Shown here piece after piece: positions 37,978 through 50,427 of a stretch of DNA of 64,000 nt. The DNA is from Nitrincola schmidtii. GTDB lineage: Bacteria > Pseudomonadota > Gammaproteobacteria > Pseudomonadales > Balneatricaceae. Numbering within the stretch: the stretch's first letter is position 1; each line of letters starts with the position of its first letter. Position numbers and translations under genes: made by a program. The stretch is taken from assembly GCF_008973715.1 (NCBI RefSeq), contig NZ_WBOL01000007.1:1-64000 (forward strand), given 5' to 3'. The notes under the pieces were generated by a model that saw only the letters and a program-made list of their open reading frames with translations, ran no database searches and had not been told where the DNA came from.

Positions 37978-37999
37978 TGATCTTTTGTGCAGCATACTT

Positions 38000-38042
38000 A
38001 AAAATTGTGCAGCGCAATAAAAATTTGACAGCACAATTTTTA
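38000..38042. repeat. Perfect 11-12 bp inverted repeat between the phasin genes
   Basis: AAAAATTGTGC (38000-38010) is an exact reverse complement of GCACAATTTTT (38031-38041), with one more T-A pair outside. It frames a TGC-N3-GCA site (38008-38016) and the -35 of the second phasin. It could be a weak terminator of the first phasin gene or a protein-binding site. Confidence 0.5.
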
Positions 38043-38075
38043 TACTGTAGAAAGACACTATGCTGCACTGCACAA
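38008..38075 (+). promoter_or_regulatory. Promoter and two PhaR-like operators of the second phasin gene
   Basis: TTGACA (38025-38030), 17 bases, then TAGAAA (38048-38053) gives the same geometry as the first phasin promoter. GCTGCACTGCACAA (38062-38075) follows eight bases later and differs from the first operator at one base. A further TGC-AGC-GCA (38008-38016) lies upstream of the -35. TATACT (38041-38046) is an alternative -10. Confidence 0.6.
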
Positions 38076-38102
38076 ATTAATGGATAGTTTGAGGATCACA
38101 CC

Positions 38103-38801
38103 ATGACAGACCCGATGAAAGACCTGAAGAAAAGTTTTGAAGATGCGATGAAGCCAGTTACTGACAGCATCAACGAAGCCATGAAGCCAATGAAAGAGAT
38201 GTCTGAAAGCTTGATGAAGCAAGCTGAAGAACACTTCGAGCCGGTTAAAGAGAAATTTTCTCCTGCTATCGAAATGGCTGAAATTAATAAATCCACCGCA
38301 GAAAAGCTAATGGCGATTCAAGCGGAGTATGTGTCTGACTTTGTTAACTCAAGTCTGGCTCAGTTCAAGTCACTTGTTGATGCTAAAGATCCTAAAGAAG
38401 CGATCAAGCTACAAGTTGAGTTCTTGAAAACCCTCGATGCCAAGTTTACAGACGTTGCTGAAAAAGAATTAGCAACCATGAGCGAAGCTAAAGACAAACT
38501 GTCTGAAATCGTTGAAAAGAGCCTCTCCGAACTAGGTGATGTTCCTTTCATGAATGAATTCAAAGAGTTTGATCTAAGCAAATTTGATCTCTCTAAGTTG
38601 ATGCCTAGCACTGCTGAAAAAGCTAAGCCTAAAGCGGCTGCTGCGAAACCAGCTCCTGCTAAAGCTGAAGCTCCAGTTGAAGCTGCGCCTGCCGAAAAGC
38701 CTGCTGCTGCCGCTGCTAAACCAGCTGCTAAGCCAGCCACTGCTCGCAAAGCATCTGCTCCAACTCCAGCAGCCGCAAAGCCTGCTGCAGATAAGAGCTA
38801 A
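38103..38801 (+). CDS. Phasin with a Lys/Ala/Pro-rich, PhaF-like tail
   Basis: A 232-residue protein. Residues about 55-150 repeat the phasin core of the preceding gene (MAEINKSTAEKLMAIQAEYVSDFVNSSLAQFKSLVDAKDP in pieces). The last about 60 residues are a low-complexity Ala/Lys/Pro tail with AKPA-type repeats like the histone-H1-like tail of Pseudomonas PhaF, which binds DNA and helps share granules between daughter cells. The likely role is granule coating plus nucleoid contact; the second part is inference. A GAGG site precedes the ATG. A hairpin terminator follows. Confidence 0.88.
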   Translation: MTDPMKDLKKSFEDAMKPVTDSINEAMKPMKEMSESLMKQAEEHFEPVKEKFSPAIEMAEINKSTAEKLMAIQAEYVSDFVNSSLAQFKSLVDAKDPKEAIKLQVEFLKTLDAKFTDVAEKELATMSEAKDKLSEIVEKSLSELGDVPFMNEFKEFDLSKFDLSKLMPSTAEKAKPKAAAAKPAPAKAEAPVEAAPAEKPAAAAAKPAAKPATARKASAPTPAAAKPAADKS

Positions 38802-38831
38802 GCGTTGTAAAGATTTCATTCGCTGATATGA

Positions 38832-38863
38832 TGCAAGGGTCCTTTTTAGGGCCCTTACTTTTG
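38832..38863 (+). terminator. Terminator after the phasin genes
   Basis: AAGGGTCC (38835-38842) pairs with GGGCCCTT (38849-38856) with one G-T pair, loop TTTTTA, followed by ACTTTT. Confidence 0.7.
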
Positions 38864-38880
38864 CATAAACATAATCATGA

Positions 38881-40197
38881 ATGAATTTAAATACAGCACC
38901 CCTTCATAAAGCCTTTTGGCACTATACCCTTCCCTCCCTTGCCGCACTGTTAGTCAGCGGTACTTATCAAATTATTGATGGCATTTTTGTGGGCCACTAT
39001 ATCGGTGCCGATGGATTAGCGGGGATCAATTTTGCTTGGCCTTTCATTGGTGTCATGCTGGCTGTCGGTATGATGATCGGAATCGGTAGTGGCGCTCAGG
39101 CGTCACTTTCATTGGGTGCGGGTGAGACGACAAATGCCCGTCGTTATATCGGTGCGGGAATACTCTTACCACTCATTGCGGGTCTTCCTATAGCGTTCAT
39201 ACTTTTAGCTACCATCGATGGCTTTCTTAACATACAAGGGGCCACTGGAGACGCTGCAGAATTTGCCACTGAATATTTAGTCATGATGAGTTGGGCAGCA
39301 CCCATTGTTTTAGCGAGTATTGTTTTTCCATTTCTAGTACGAAATCTGGGCTCCCCACGAATGGCGACCGTAGCAATTCTAGTCGGCGCTATCAGCAATA
39401 TCTTTTTTGATGCTTTATTCATTGCATGGCTGGGCTGGGGTTTAATGGGTGCCGCACTGGCAACCATTCTCGGAGAAAGCTTGTCGATACTGGTATGTGT
39501 CTATGCATTGTTAAAAAGGCAGAAGCTCGTCACTTTTTGCCTGCAAGACTTACTGCCTAATCTTACCCTTATTCATCGAATCACGACCACTGGCTTCTCT
39601 AGCATGATCATGTATTTATACATTAGCTTTTCAGTGGTGTTGCATAATTTACTGTTGATGAAATACGGCAGCAGTCTTGAAGTGGCAGCCTACAGCATTA
39701 CAGGTTACTTGATGGCATTTTATTATCTCGCTGCTGAGGGCGTTGCGGGCGGTATGCAACCACTTGTAAGTTATTATTATGGTGCAAAACAGATTGAAAA
39801 AGTGAAGCAAACCTTTACCTTGGCGCTCAAAGTTGGTGTTGGTAGCGGCATCGTATTTACCTTCGCTTTACTAATCTTCCCTACCTTCTTTGCAACTGTT
39901 TTTAATCGTCATGATTCAGAATTACTGGATATCACCACTTGGGCGATCCGATTACAGCTCTTCGCACTCTTTTTAGATGGATTTTTAGTGATTGCCGCTT
40001 GTTGGTTCCAAGCCCTTGGTAAAGGGCGTCCTGCTATTTTTGTAAGCATGGGAAACATCATTATTCAGCTTCCCTTCCTGGGTATTTTACCTGCTCTAAT
40101 AGGTCAATCTGGAGTATGGTTAGCGATGCCTGTTTCAAATATCTGCTTATCGGCTGTGGTTATTTACTTACTGATAAGACAGATTAAGTCGTTGTAA
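38881..40197 (+). CDS. MATE-family efflux transporter
   Basis: A 438-residue inner-membrane protein with about twelve helices in two MatE repeats (about residues 14-175 and 230-395). The first helix FWHYTLPSLAALLVSGTYQIIDGIFVGHYIG (read in part) is family-typical, as is AAYSITGYLMAFYYLAAEGVAGGMQPLVSYYYGA in the second repeat. Such proteins export drugs or metabolites with H+ or Na+. The substrate is unknown. It lies some 80 bases beyond the second phasin gene, beyond the terminator, so it is probably a separate unit; no strong ribosome binding site is evident. Confidence 0.88.
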   Translation: MNLNTAPLHKAFWHYTLPSLAALLVSGTYQIIDGIFVGHYIGADGLAGINFAWPFIGVMLAVGMMIGIGSGAQASLSLGAGETTNARRYIGAGILLPLIAGLPIAFILLATIDGFLNIQGATGDAAEFATEYLVMMSWAAPIVLASIVFPFLVRNLGSPRMATVAILVGAISNIFFDALFIAWLGWGLMGAALATILGESLSILVCVYALLKRQKLVTFCLQDLLPNLTLIHRITTTGFSSMIMYLYISFSVVLHNLLLMKYGSSLEVAAYSITGYLMAFYYLAAEGVAGGMQPLVSYYYGAKQIEKVKQTFTLALKVGVGSGIVFTFALLIFPTFFATVFNRHDSELLDITTWAIRLQLFALFLDGFLVIAACWFQALGKGRPAIFVSMGNIIIQLPFLGILPALIGQSGVWLAMPVSNICLSAVVIYLLIRQIKSL

Positions 40198-40295
40198 GTA
40201 AATTAATTGCAACAGCCTATGAACTGAAACGACGCCACGAAGTCAATCAAAAATTGAAATTGGAACTCAATAATCCTCAATAGGAAGCACAATGA

Positions 40296-41015
40296 ATGAT
40301 CGCTAGTCGTTTGATTGCCCATCGTGGTTGCGCCAAACTTGCACCAGAAAACACCTTAGCAGCTATGAATCTTACCCAAAAGCTAGGTGTCGATTGGGTA
40401 GAGATAGATGCAAACCTCATGGCAGATGGGTCTGTTGTTATTTTTCATGATGACACACTTGATCGTTTAACCGATCACTCGGGTGAGTTGAAGAGCTTAA
40501 GCTACAGCGATGTTGCTGATGTCGATATCGGCAGTCATTTCTCTGCGGTTTTTAAAGATGAACGGATCTTAACCCTAGAGGCGATGCTGGATGTTCTTGC
40601 TAAGCAAGAAATGGGGCTTAATTTAGAGATCAAACGTTATGAACATTTTGCTCCAACGGACATTGTTAACCCAACGATTACGGCAATAGAGCAGTGCTGG
40701 AAAGATTTTGATCGCTTGATTATCTCAAGCTTTGATCACGAGATATTGAAACTGATTTATCAGGCAAAACCCGATTGGCAACTCGGTCAGTTATGGGAAG
40801 CACTGCCTGATGATTGGCAGAAAAGGGTCGACGCGATACAAGCGGTGAGTGTTCATTTAGACCATACCCTGCTAACACCGCCTCAAGCTAGGGCTATAAA
40901 AGATGCTGGGCTGGATCTGTATGTTTATACCGTAAACGATGTTAACGAAGCCACTCGTCTATTTGATATGGGCGTTGATGGTATCTTTACAGATGATCCA
41001 ACAATATTTAGGTAG
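40296..41015 (+). CDS. ugpQ: Glycerophosphodiester phosphodiesterase
   Basis: A 239-residue TIM-barrel enzyme. The first catalytic stretch is IAHRGCAKLAPENTLAA (His and Arg at residues 8-9, Glu18), then EIDANLMADGSVVIFHDDTLDRLTD with the metal-binding Glu/Asp and second His, and NLEIKRYE near residue 110. It splits glycerophosphodiesters into an alcohol and glycerol-3-phosphate. The cytoplasmic location fits UgpQ, as no signal peptide is present. It converges on a glpR-type repressor gene whose inducer is glycerol-3-phosphate, a natural functional link. AGGAAG lies eight bases before the ATG. Confidence 0.88.
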   Translation: MIASRLIAHRGCAKLAPENTLAAMNLTQKLGVDWVEIDANLMADGSVVIFHDDTLDRLTDHSGELKSLSYSDVADVDIGSHFSAVFKDERILTLEAMLDVLAKQEMGLNLEIKRYEHFAPTDIVNPTITAIEQCWKDFDRLIISSFDHEILKLIYQAKPDWQLGQLWEALPDDWQKRVDAIQAVSVHLDHTLLTPPQARAIKDAGLDLYVYTVNDVNEATRLFDMGVDGIFTDDPTIFR

Positions 41016-41029
41016 ATTGTTGGGTTAAT

Positions 41030-41791
41030 TTAAGACGCGATATGCAAATTAATCTTTTCGCGCTTGAGTAATGCGACTATTTTTTCCGGTGGTTTTTGAT
41101 CAGTGAACAAGGCCGTGCATTGATCAAGATTACCTAAGCGAACCATGGCATTACGACCAAACTTAGAATAGTCAGCGGCTAAGTAAACATAGCGAGAATT
41201 ACCAATAATCGCTTGCGCAATTCGCACCTCTTGATAATCAAAGTCCAACAAGCTGCCGTCTTCATCGATACCACTAATACCGATGATGCCGTAATCTAAT
41301 TTGAACTGATTGACAAAATCTCGCGTCGCTTCACCCACGATACCGCCGTCCCGGTTGCGCACTTCTCCCCCAGCGATGATGACCGTAAAGTCAGGTTTAC
41401 TGGCCAGTATGGATGCCACCATTAAATTGTTGGTCACTACCTTTAAACCTGAACGCTCTAATAGCGCCTGTGCAATAATTTCATTGGTGGTACCAATGTT
41501 TATGAAGAGTGATGAATGATCGGGAATATGACTGGCGATACAAGCGGCTATTCGCTGTTTTTCTTCAGCATGATCATGCTTACGAGTTTGGTATTCCGCA
41601 TTTTGCGTACTGGAAACTGGCCCTGCTCCGCCATGATGACGTTCCAGATCACCTCGTTCAGCCATTTGATTCAGATCACGACGGATAGTTTGTGGCGTGA
41701 CCCCTAAAAACTCTACTAACTCATCAATGGTTTGATAACCTTTGAGTCTTATCTGTTCTAGAATTTTAGCTTGTCTTAGTGTCTGGCTCAT
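41030..41791 (-). CDS. glpR: Glycerol-3-phosphate regulon repressor, DeoR family
   Basis: A 253-residue repressor. The N-terminal winged helix holds the DeoR helix-turn-helix ELVEFLGVTPQTIRRDLNQMAERG (read in parts, residues about 25-50). The C-terminal sugar-phosphate-binding domain contains IGTTNEIIAQAL, LKVVTNNLMVA, GGEVRNRDGGIVGEAT and KFGRNAMVRLG. These blocks match E. coli GlpR almost word for word. It represses glycerol catabolic genes until glycerol-3-phosphate binds. The glp catabolic genes themselves are not in the window; only a phosphodiesterase giving the same compound is next door. Confidence 0.9.
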   Translation of the reverse strand: MSQTLRQAKILEQIRLKGYQTIDELVEFLGVTPQTIRRDLNQMAERGDLERHHGGAGPVSSTQNAEYQTRKHDHAEEKQRIAACIASHIPDHSSLFINIGTTNEIIAQALLERSGLKVVTNNLMVASILASKPDFTVIIAGGEVRNRDGGIVGEATRDFVNQFKLDYGIIGISGIDEDGSLLDFDYQEVRIAQAIIGNSRYVYLAADYSKFGRNAMVRLGNLDQCTALFTDQKPPEKIVALLKREKINLHIAS

Positions 41792-41835
41792 GATTTTAGG
41801 TTCAGGCTTCCAGTTAGGTAAAGCTTAGCACAATG

Positions 41836-43047
41836 CTAAGTTCGACGTGCAAGACTCGGTACCGGTCCTTCCAGGCCCATGGCAAAACGGGTGATATGTG
41901 GTTTGGCAAAAGGTAACTTATTGGCGACGCCCAATCCCAGATTACGCAATAGTTTTAGTGGTAAGTTGTCATTGCTGAATACATGATAAAAGGCATCCAT
42001 GGTTTGCATCATCAGTAGATTCTGATGACGTCTAGCCTTTTCATATTTAGCTAGGGTCTCTTTACTGTAAAAGCGATCACCCTGTTCCTGAGCATCCAAT
42101 AACACCTCTGCTAACATGGCTACATCCATAAAGCCGATATTCACCCCTTGACCTGCTAGCGGATGAATCATATGGGCAGAGTCACCTGCTAAGGCAACGC
42201 CTTCAGCAACATAAGATTGAGCGTGCTGACGTCTTAACGGAAAATAGCTTCGATCAAGAAGCTGATCAATTTTGCCTAAACAACTGGGAAATTCTTGATG
42301 GACTGCTTCAAGAAATACGTGATCAGACATTGCCATTAGACGCTTAATTTCATCTGGAGTGTTATACCAGACCAAAGACGCGTGATTGCCAGATAAGGGT
42401 AAAAATGCCAGCGGTCCTGTTGGCGTAAACTGTTGCCAGGTAATATCCTGTTGCGGATAGCTGGTGACAACAGAAGCCACTAAGGCCTGTTGATTGTAAT
42501 CCCATTTAGTAATGCCGATACCTGCGGCTTGGCGCACTTTTGACTCTCCGCCATCTGCACCAATCAACAAGCGCCCAACGATTTCGCGACCATCCTCTAG
42601 CTCAACGATGCTTGAACCTGATGAGTAATCCACTCGTTTGGTTTTTGCTGGACAAATCAGATCGATATTATTGTGTTGTTTTACTGTTTCCAGTAACGCT
42701 AACTGAGTCACTCTATTTTCAACAATATGACCTAGGTGGGCTTCCCCTATCTCCTCTGAATCAAACAGCGTAGCCGCTGACTCATTAGCCTCCCACACCT
42801 TCATGCGGCGATAGGGACAGCTACGACGGGAGGTAATGCCATCCCATGCACCGATGTTACGCAACAGGGTTTCAGAAGCGACACTCAGCGCTGAAACACG
42901 TAAATCGTGTGGCTGTCCTGTTTCGAACGCATCAGGATAATGGCCTTCAATCAACGTCACTTGATAGCGACTACCACCTAAAGCACAGGCGATAGCGGCA
43001 CCTACCATACCACCACCGACAATGACGATGTCATATTCAGTCTTCAT
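41836..43047 (-). CDS. ubiF: FAD-dependent ubiquinone hydroxylase, UbiF-like
   Basis: A 403-residue flavoprotein monooxygenase of the UbiH/UbiF/COQ6 family. FAD-binding motif IVIVGGGMVGAAIACAL is at the N-terminus, the middle DG motif is RLLIGADGGESKVRQAAGI and the second FAD motif is GVALAGDSAHMIHPLAGQGVNIG. Pieces such as CPYRRMKVWE, WQQFTPTGPLAFLPL and SLVWYNTPDEI agree with E. coli UbiF, which hydroxylates C6 of the quinone ring. It could be a UbiH/L relative instead. The GTG at 43056 opens the frame, but AAGAG lies eight bases before the ATG at 43047, which I prefer. It follows serS closely. Confidence 0.82.
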   Translation of the reverse strand: MKTEYDIVIVGGGMVGAAIACALGGSRYQVTLIEGHYPDAFETGQPHDLRVSALSVASETLLRNIGAWDGITSRRSCPYRRMKVWEANESAATLFDSEEIGEAHLGHIVENRVTQLALLETVKQHNNIDLICPAKTKRVDYSSGSSIVELEDGREIVGRLLIGADGGESKVRQAAGIGITKWDYNQQALVASVVTSYPQQDITWQQFTPTGPLAFLPLSGNHASLVWYNTPDEIKRLMAMSDHVFLEAVHQEFPSCLGKIDQLLDRSYFPLRRQHAQSYVAEGVALAGDSAHMIHPLAGQGVNIGFMDVAMLAEVLLDAQEQGDRFYSKETLAKYEKARRHQNLLMMQTMDAFYHVFSNDNLPLKLLRNLGLGVANKLPFAKPHITRFAMGLEGPVPSLARRT

Positions 43048-43058
43048 AGAATTCACTC

Positions 43059-44348
<1,290 letters not shown>

Positions 44349-44369
44349 TCACAGTATGAATCGGTCAAA

Positions 44370-44744
44370 TTAGAAAAATAAACGAGTGAACCACAGGCCA
44401 AGATAAAGCGCTGTGATACATAGAATTACGCTTAATAATACATAAATTAGCGCGGCTCCGGTATGCCCTTCGTTGAGCAAGGACACGGCTTCGAGCGAAA
44501 AGGTTGAAAAAGTGGTAAATCCGCCCAGCATGCCCGTCATGATTAAAGGTCTTAACTCGGGTGAAAGACGGGCTTTTTCCATAATCAACACAAACGCAAT
44601 GCCCATCAACAAAGAGCCAATGACATTAATACTCAGGGTTCCAACAGGCAAACGACCTTCAGGCGTGTTCAGCCAACCTGATATCCAATAACGCAGTAAT
44701 GACCCTATCGCGCCTCCTAGGGCAACTGCCAGAAGATGCATCAT
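44370..44744 (-). CDS. crcB: Fluoride channel CrcB/FluC
   Basis: A 124-residue inner-membrane protein with four hydrophobic helices. The signature GGAIGSLLRYWISGW at the start, then GTLSINVIGSLLMGI and GMLGGFTTFSTFSLEAV, are the conserved pore and Na+-site blocks of FluC. As a dual-topology dimer it exports fluoride. It starts one base after the rarA stop (TAA-C-ATG), so the two are coupled. No fluoride riboswitch is seen, as the gene sits inside an operon. Confidence 0.92.
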   Translation of the reverse strand: MMHLLAVALGGAIGSLLRYWISGWLNTPEGRLPVGTLSINVIGSLLMGIAFVLIMEKARLSPELRPLIMTGMLGGFTTFSTFSLEAVSLLNEGHTGAALIYVLLSVILCITALYLGLWFTRLFF

Positions 44745-44745
44745 G

Positions 44746-46101
44746 TTATGAACCCTCGTTATAGCGTTGTTGAGCGCTCAGCTGATCTCGCTCTTTCAAC
44801 ACCCGTAGTTTTTCAGAAATCTTTATCTCCAGTCCACGTGAAGAAGGCTGATAGTATTGTCTATCAGCAATCGACTCGGGAAGATAAACTTCACCGGCTG
44901 CATAGGCATCCGGTTCGTTATGAGCATAACGATAGCTATCCCCATAGCCCTGCGCCTTCATTAAAGCCGTTGGAGCATTGCGAAGATGTGAGGGTACCTC
45001 ATAGGCTGGATCTTGACGAACGTCGGCACGGCACTGATTAAAGGCTTGATAAAGTGCATTACTTTTTGGCGCACAAGCACAATACACAGCCGCTTGAGCG
45101 ATCGCTCTCTCCCCTTCCGCTGGTCCTACACGCTCAAACGCATCCCATGCAGATAAGGCGACTTGCATCGCACGGGGGTCTGCATTACCGATATCTTCAG
45201 AGGCAATCGCGACTAATCGTCTTGCCACATAAAGAGGGTCGCAACCACCTTCCAGCATGCGACAATACCAATACAAGGCTCCATCAGGGGATGAGCCACG
45301 AACAGATTTGTGAAAGGCTGAGATCATGTCGTAAAAAAGATCACCGCCTTTATCAAAGCGACGGCCACTGGACTGCATCACTTCATCGAGCACGCTGGCA
45401 CTGACTCTCTCTACACCTGCATCAGGCTCAGCTAAATCCGTGGCAAGCTCCAAAAGGTTGAGAGCTCGTCGAGCATCACCATCGGCAGCCGCTACCAGTT
45501 GTGCCAATACGCCATCAGCAAACTGAAGCTGACGATTGCCCAAACCATTTTCATTATCTGCCAGAGCCCGATCGATAAGCTGTTGAATATCGGCTGCTTC
45601 TAATGGACGAAGCAAGTAAACACGTGCTCGCGATAGCAACGCATTATTGAGTTCAAAAGATGGATTTTCGGTGGTCGCGCCAATAAAAACGACGGTACCA
45701 TCTTCAACATAAGGCAGAAACGCATCTTGTTGCGATTTATTAAAGCGATGGACTTCATCGACAAAAAGCAGTGTTTTTCGACTGCGTTGAGAGCGCACCA
45801 TTTTCGCTTCTTCAATCGCTTGACGTATCTCTTTAACCCCAGACAGTACCGCAGAGAGTGTAATAAAGTGTGCATCACTGTGATGAGCAATCAATCGAGC
45901 CAGCGTGGTCTTTCCAACACCAGGAGGTCCCCATAGGATCATGGAGTGGATCTGCCCCTGCTCAATCGCTTTTCTAAGCGGTTTATCCTTTGCTAGTAGG
46001 TGTGATTGACCCGAATATTCACTTAGCTGGCGAGGACGCATCCTCGCCGCTAAAGGTTGGTAACCCAGTGAAGTGCTGTCAGTCGAAAACAGATCGGACA
46101 T
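44746..46101 (-). CDS. rarA: Replication-associated recombination protein A
   Basis: A 451-residue AAA+ ATPase of the RarA/MgsA/WRNIP1 family. Walker A is [16 protein letters not shown] (about residues 56-71) and Walker B with sensor is [48 protein letters not shown] is the sensor-1/arginine-finger block. The C-terminal part contains the tetramerisation region ([21 protein letters not shown]). It acts at stalled replication forks. The start overlaps the lolA stop by one base (TAATG), a translational coupling. Confidence 0.95.
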   Translation of the reverse strand: MSDLFSTDSTSLGYQPLAARMRPRQLSEYSGQSHLLAKDKPLRKAIEQGQIHSMILWGPPGVGKTTLARLIAHHSDAHFITLSAVLSGVKEIRQAIEEAKMVRSQRSRKTLLFVDEVHRFNKSQQDAFLPYVEDGTVVFIGATTENPSFELNNALLSRARVYLLRPLEAADIQQLIDRALADNENGLGNRQLQFADGVLAQLVAAADGDARRALNLLELATDLAEPDAGVERVSASVLDEVMQSSGRRFDKGGDLFYDMISAFHKSVRGSSPDGALYWYCRMLEGGCDPLYVARRLVAIASEDIGNADPRAMQVALSAWDAFERVGPAEGERAIAQAAVYCACAPKSNALYQAFNQCRADVRQDPAYEVPSHLRNAPTALMKAQGYGDSYRYAHNEPDAYAAGEVYLPESIADRQYYQPSSRGLEIKISEKLRVLKERDQLSAQQRYNEGS

Positions 46102-46736
46102 TACAACCCAGAATCCAAAATCACATCAATATCTTCAGGGGGATCAAAGGTAAAAATAGACGAATCTATCTCCGGATTGAGTTGTTGATTACTCAACTGA
46201 ATCATAGAGCGCTGACCTAAGGTGTCATCCAATAAAAGTTCTGCTAAAACAGCATCTTTGAACAATAATCTCACGCGTGAAAACATCACTTCCTGAGCTT
46301 CTTTGGGTAACAGTTCAAATACCATTACATCATCCATTTGCTGGACTAACTCAACCTCATAACGACGATCAAGCTCATGAATACGTCCATTCAAAATGAG
46401 TGCTGGAGCGCTTTCCGTATTCTCGTCTGCTGGCTTGCGTGTTGCCTGTTCAAGATCGGGATCATAGATCCAGATGTATTCGCCATCCGAAATAATTTCT
46501 TGCGGAAAAGGCTCCACCGTAATCCATGCAAATCTATCTGGACGCTCGATGGTAAAGTGACCCGTAGAGCTTTCTCCACGAACGCCTTGTTCGTTGGTAA
46601 TAAACTGATCAAAGTTTGCGGTAAAGCGATCATAACCAGACAATAAAGATGCCAGCTGGTCAATGGGCTGTGCCTGAAGGCTTAACGATACGCTTAACGA
46701 TGTTCCTAATAGCAGTGTTGCAAGCAGTTTACGCAT
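46101..46736 (-). CDS. lolA: Outer-membrane lipoprotein carrier protein LolA
   Basis: A 211-residue periplasmic chaperone with a signal peptide ([21 protein letters not shown]-like, cut near residue 22). The LolA blocks [26 protein letters not shown] and [18 protein letters not shown] are clear. It takes lipoproteins from LolCDE to LolB. The stop overlaps the rarA start. It follows ftsK, as in Pseudomonas and E. coli. Confidence 0.95.
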   Translation of the reverse strand: MRKLLATLLLGTSLSVSLSLQAQPIDQLASLLSGYDRFTANFDQFITNEQGVRGESSTGHFTIERPDRFAWITVEPFPQEIISDGEYIWIYDPDLEQATRKPADENTESAPALILNGRIHELDRRYEVELVQQMDDVMVFELLPKEAQEVMFSRVRLLFKDAVLAELLLDDTLGQRSMIQLSNQQLNPEIDSSIFTFDPPEDIDVILDSGL

Positions 46737-46760
46737 GGTGTTTCCTTTTACTCTCTAAGG

Positions 46761-49277
46761 TCAGTCTCTCGGGGGTGGTGGTGCTAAAACTTCACGTTGA
46801 CCATTACTACCAGCGGTTGATACCACGCCAGCAGCTTCCATGGTTTCAATCATACGGGCTGCACGGTTATAGCCAATTTTCAACTTACGTTGAACGGCTG
46901 ATATCGAGGCTTTACGACTTTCAGTCACAAAAGCAACCGCCTCGTCGTACAGCTCATCCTGCTCATCATCGAACATTCCAGCTGAACCTCCGCCGAACGA
47001 ACCCGTTTCTTCAACACCACCAGACCTAATTTCATCCAGATAGTTCGGTGGTCCCATTTGTTTCCAAGCTTCCACGGTTCGGTGAACTTCATCGTCACTG
47101 ACGAACGCACCATGCACACGGTTAGGAATACTGGTGCCTGCGGGTAGATAGAGCATATCACCATAACCCAAAAGGTTTTCGGCACCAGATTGATCCAAAA
47201 TCGTTCTAGAATCGATCTTCGAGGAAACCTGGAACGCAATACGTGTGGGTACGTTAGCTTTAATAAGACCCGTAATAACATCCACTGATGGTCGTTGGGT
47301 CGCCAAAATTAAGTGAATACCCGCAGCTCGCGCTTTTTGGGCAATACGTGCAATCAGCTCTTCAACTTTTTTACCCACCATCATCATCATGTCGGCAAAT
47401 TCATCAATGACAACAACGATGTAGGGCAAGGTTGTTAAAGCGGGTGGTGGCTCATCAGCGGGCAAACCATAATCTTCCGCTTTCCATAACGGATCTTTCA
47501 AAGGCAGACCATCTGCTTCAGCTTGCAGTACCTTGTCGTTATAACCTGCAATGTTTCTGACCCCCATTTTGGCCATTAACCGATAACGACGCTCCATTTC
47601 TGCAACGCACCAACGCAGGCCACCGGCAGCTTCCTTCATATCGGTAATGACCGGCGTCAACAGATGCGGGATACCTTCATAAATGGATAATTCAAGCATT
47701 TTGGGATCCACCAAAATGAGGCGTACCTCCTCTGGTGTTGCCTTGAACAGTAAACTCAATAACATCGCGTTAACGCCAACCGATTTACCTGAGCCTGTTG
47801 TACCAGCTACCAATAAATGTGGCATTTTTGCTAAATTGGTAACCACAGGATTACCCGCAATGTCATTACCCAGTGCCAATGTCAGCTTCGATCGAGCTTC
47901 AGAGAAAGATTTTGACGTTAACACCTCGCTCAAGTGAACAATTTGTCGTGACTCGTTCGGAATCTCAACACCGACAAAGGATTTACCCGGAATGACTTCT
48001 ACTACACGAACACTAGAAACAGTCATAGAACGCGCAAGATCTTTGGATAAATTACTGATCTTACTTGCTTTCACACCCGGAGCAGGTTGAATCTCAAAAC
48101 GGGTAATCACAGGGCCTGGGTTGACCTCGACCACTTCTGCAATAACACCAAAATCCTTAAGTTTGGCTTCTAATAAGCGTGACATCTGCTCAAGCTGTTC
48201 TTCGCTATAGCCCTGTTCTTCTTTGACACCAGGTTGATCTAAAAGATCTAGAGAAGGCAGTTGCATCGGTTTTTTGGTGGTTAGTGTCGAAATACTTTGT
48301 TCGTCAGCTAGGTTATCAAGATCATCTAGGGGTTGATGAGCTTCCGATAAGGGAACAATTTTGAGTTGACGACGCTGCTCGGTTTGCTCATTGATATTTA
48401 CGTAAGAAGATTTTGGCTTACTTACCAATTCATGATCTTGGGTATCAAGTGCCATGAAATCATCCGTGTCATCAGATGGGGTATTTAGAACGGGTTCTTG
48501 TCGAACTCTAGCCACCATAGAGTCTAAACGAGGCTCTCGGCGCATTTTTTCTTGAGTTGAAGGAGGTGTTACTTTCTCTTCTGTTTTTGCAGGTTTCTTG
48601 GGTAAGCTTACCTTCGGCATGGTCACTTTTGGCAGAGAAACACTGGGAAGTTTAACTTTTTTTACCTCGCCCAGTTTGCTAGGAATGTTGATCAGAAATT
48701 TACCGACACCGTCGATAAGCGCTAACCAAGAAATTTCCATAAACAGTGTCAGACCAAATAGCAACATCACCCAAGCCAGTAATGTGCTGCCATAGACACT
48801 GAGCACGGCGATGCTTAGATCAGAAAGCGCATGACCTATTAATCCACCGGCAGTAAATGGAAAGTTAAGCGTTTGGTTTGAGATATGAATAGACAAGAGC
48901 ATCGTCAAGCCAAGTAGCATGACTATAGCCCCCGAAAACCTCAACATAAAGTAAGGAACAGCATCCAACATCCCTACTCTTCTTCTTAGCAAAAAGCGCA
49001 ACGCTGGCCACATCAACAGAACTGGAATGGCCCATGCCGCTAGACCGGTGAAGGACACGAGCAGATCCGCCAGCCATGCACCGGCGACTCCAGCCATGTT
49101 ACTGACATTGGGTTGATAACCGGCGTGTGACCATCCTGGATCGGCAGAGTCGTAACTCCATACGGCTAAACATAAAAACAGCGCAACGCCGATGATGACA
49201 ATCAAACCTGCTTCTTTAAATACACGCGCTAAATGTTGACCTAAAGGCAACGGTCGCGACATACCCTGCTCGCTCAC
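46761..49277 (-). CDS. ftsK: DNA translocase FtsK
   Basis: An 838-residue protein with four N-terminal membrane helices (residues about 20-190), a Lys/Pro/Glu-rich linker (about 200-340) and a C-terminal motor. The motor has Walker [22 protein letters not shown] (in parts), Walker [14 protein letters not shown], and a gamma winged helix ([32 protein letters not shown] in parts), which reads KOPS sites. It brings chromosome ends together at the septum and activates XerCD. The start is GTG with AAGGA nine bases upstream; an ATG five codons inside is the other choice. It diverges from trxB. Confidence 0.96.
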   Translation of the reverse strand: MSEQGMSRPLPLGQHLARVFKEAGLIVIIGVALFLCLAVWSYDSADPGWSHAGYQPNVSNMAGVAGAWLADLLVSFTGLAAWAIPVLLMWPALRFLLRRRVGMLDAVPYFMLRFSGAIVMLLGLTMLLSIHISNQTLNFPFTAGGLIGHALSDLSIAVLSVYGSTLLAWVMLLFGLTLFMEISWLALIDGVGKFLINIPSKLGEVKKVKLPSVSLPKVTMPKVSLPKKPAKTEEKVTPPSTQEKMRREPRLDSMVARVRQEPVLNTPSDDTDDFMALDTQDHELVSKPKSSYVNINEQTEQRRQLKIVPLSEAHQPLDDLDNLADEQSISTLTTKKPMQLPSLDLLDQPGVKEEQGYSEEQLEQMSRLLEAKLKDFGVIAEVVEVNPGPVITRFEIQPAPGVKASKISNLSKDLARSMTVSSVRVVEVIPGKSFVGVEIPNESRQIVHLSEVLTSKSFSEARSKLTLALGNDIAGNPVVTNLAKMPHLLVAGTTGSGKSVGVNAMLLSLLFKATPEEVRLILVDPKMLELSIYEGIPHLLTPVITDMKEAAGGLRWCVAEMERRYRLMAKMGVRNIAGYNDKVLQAEADGLPLKDPLWKAEDYGLPADEPPPALTTLPYIVVVIDEFADMMMMVGKKVEELIARIAQKARAAGIHLILATQRPSVDVITGLIKANVPTRIAFQVSSKIDSRTILDQSGAENLLGYGDMLYLPAGTSIPNRVHGAFVSDDEVHRTVEAWKQMGPPNYLDEIRSGGVEETGSFGGGSAGMFDDEQDELYDEAVAFVTESRKASISAVQRKLKIGYNRAARMIETMEAAGVVSTAGSNGQREVLAPPPPRD

Positions 49278-49320
49278 TTTACAAAATCCTTAACTTTAAC
49301 CACGGTCGGAACCTTTTTGA

Positions 49321-50409
<1,089 letters not shown>

Positions 50410-50427
50410 GCTGCCAAGTCATCATTT

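Noticed and set aside
38000-38042. The inverted repeat read as transposon ends
   Set aside because: It encloses just 20 bases and no gene, and overlaps promoter elements, so a regulatory or terminator role fits better.
38360-38749. Ala-rich minus-strand frame of 129 codons
   Set aside because: It is the antisense of the phasin core and its Ala/Lys/Pro tail; the composition follows from the sense codons and no ribosome binding site or family match is seen.
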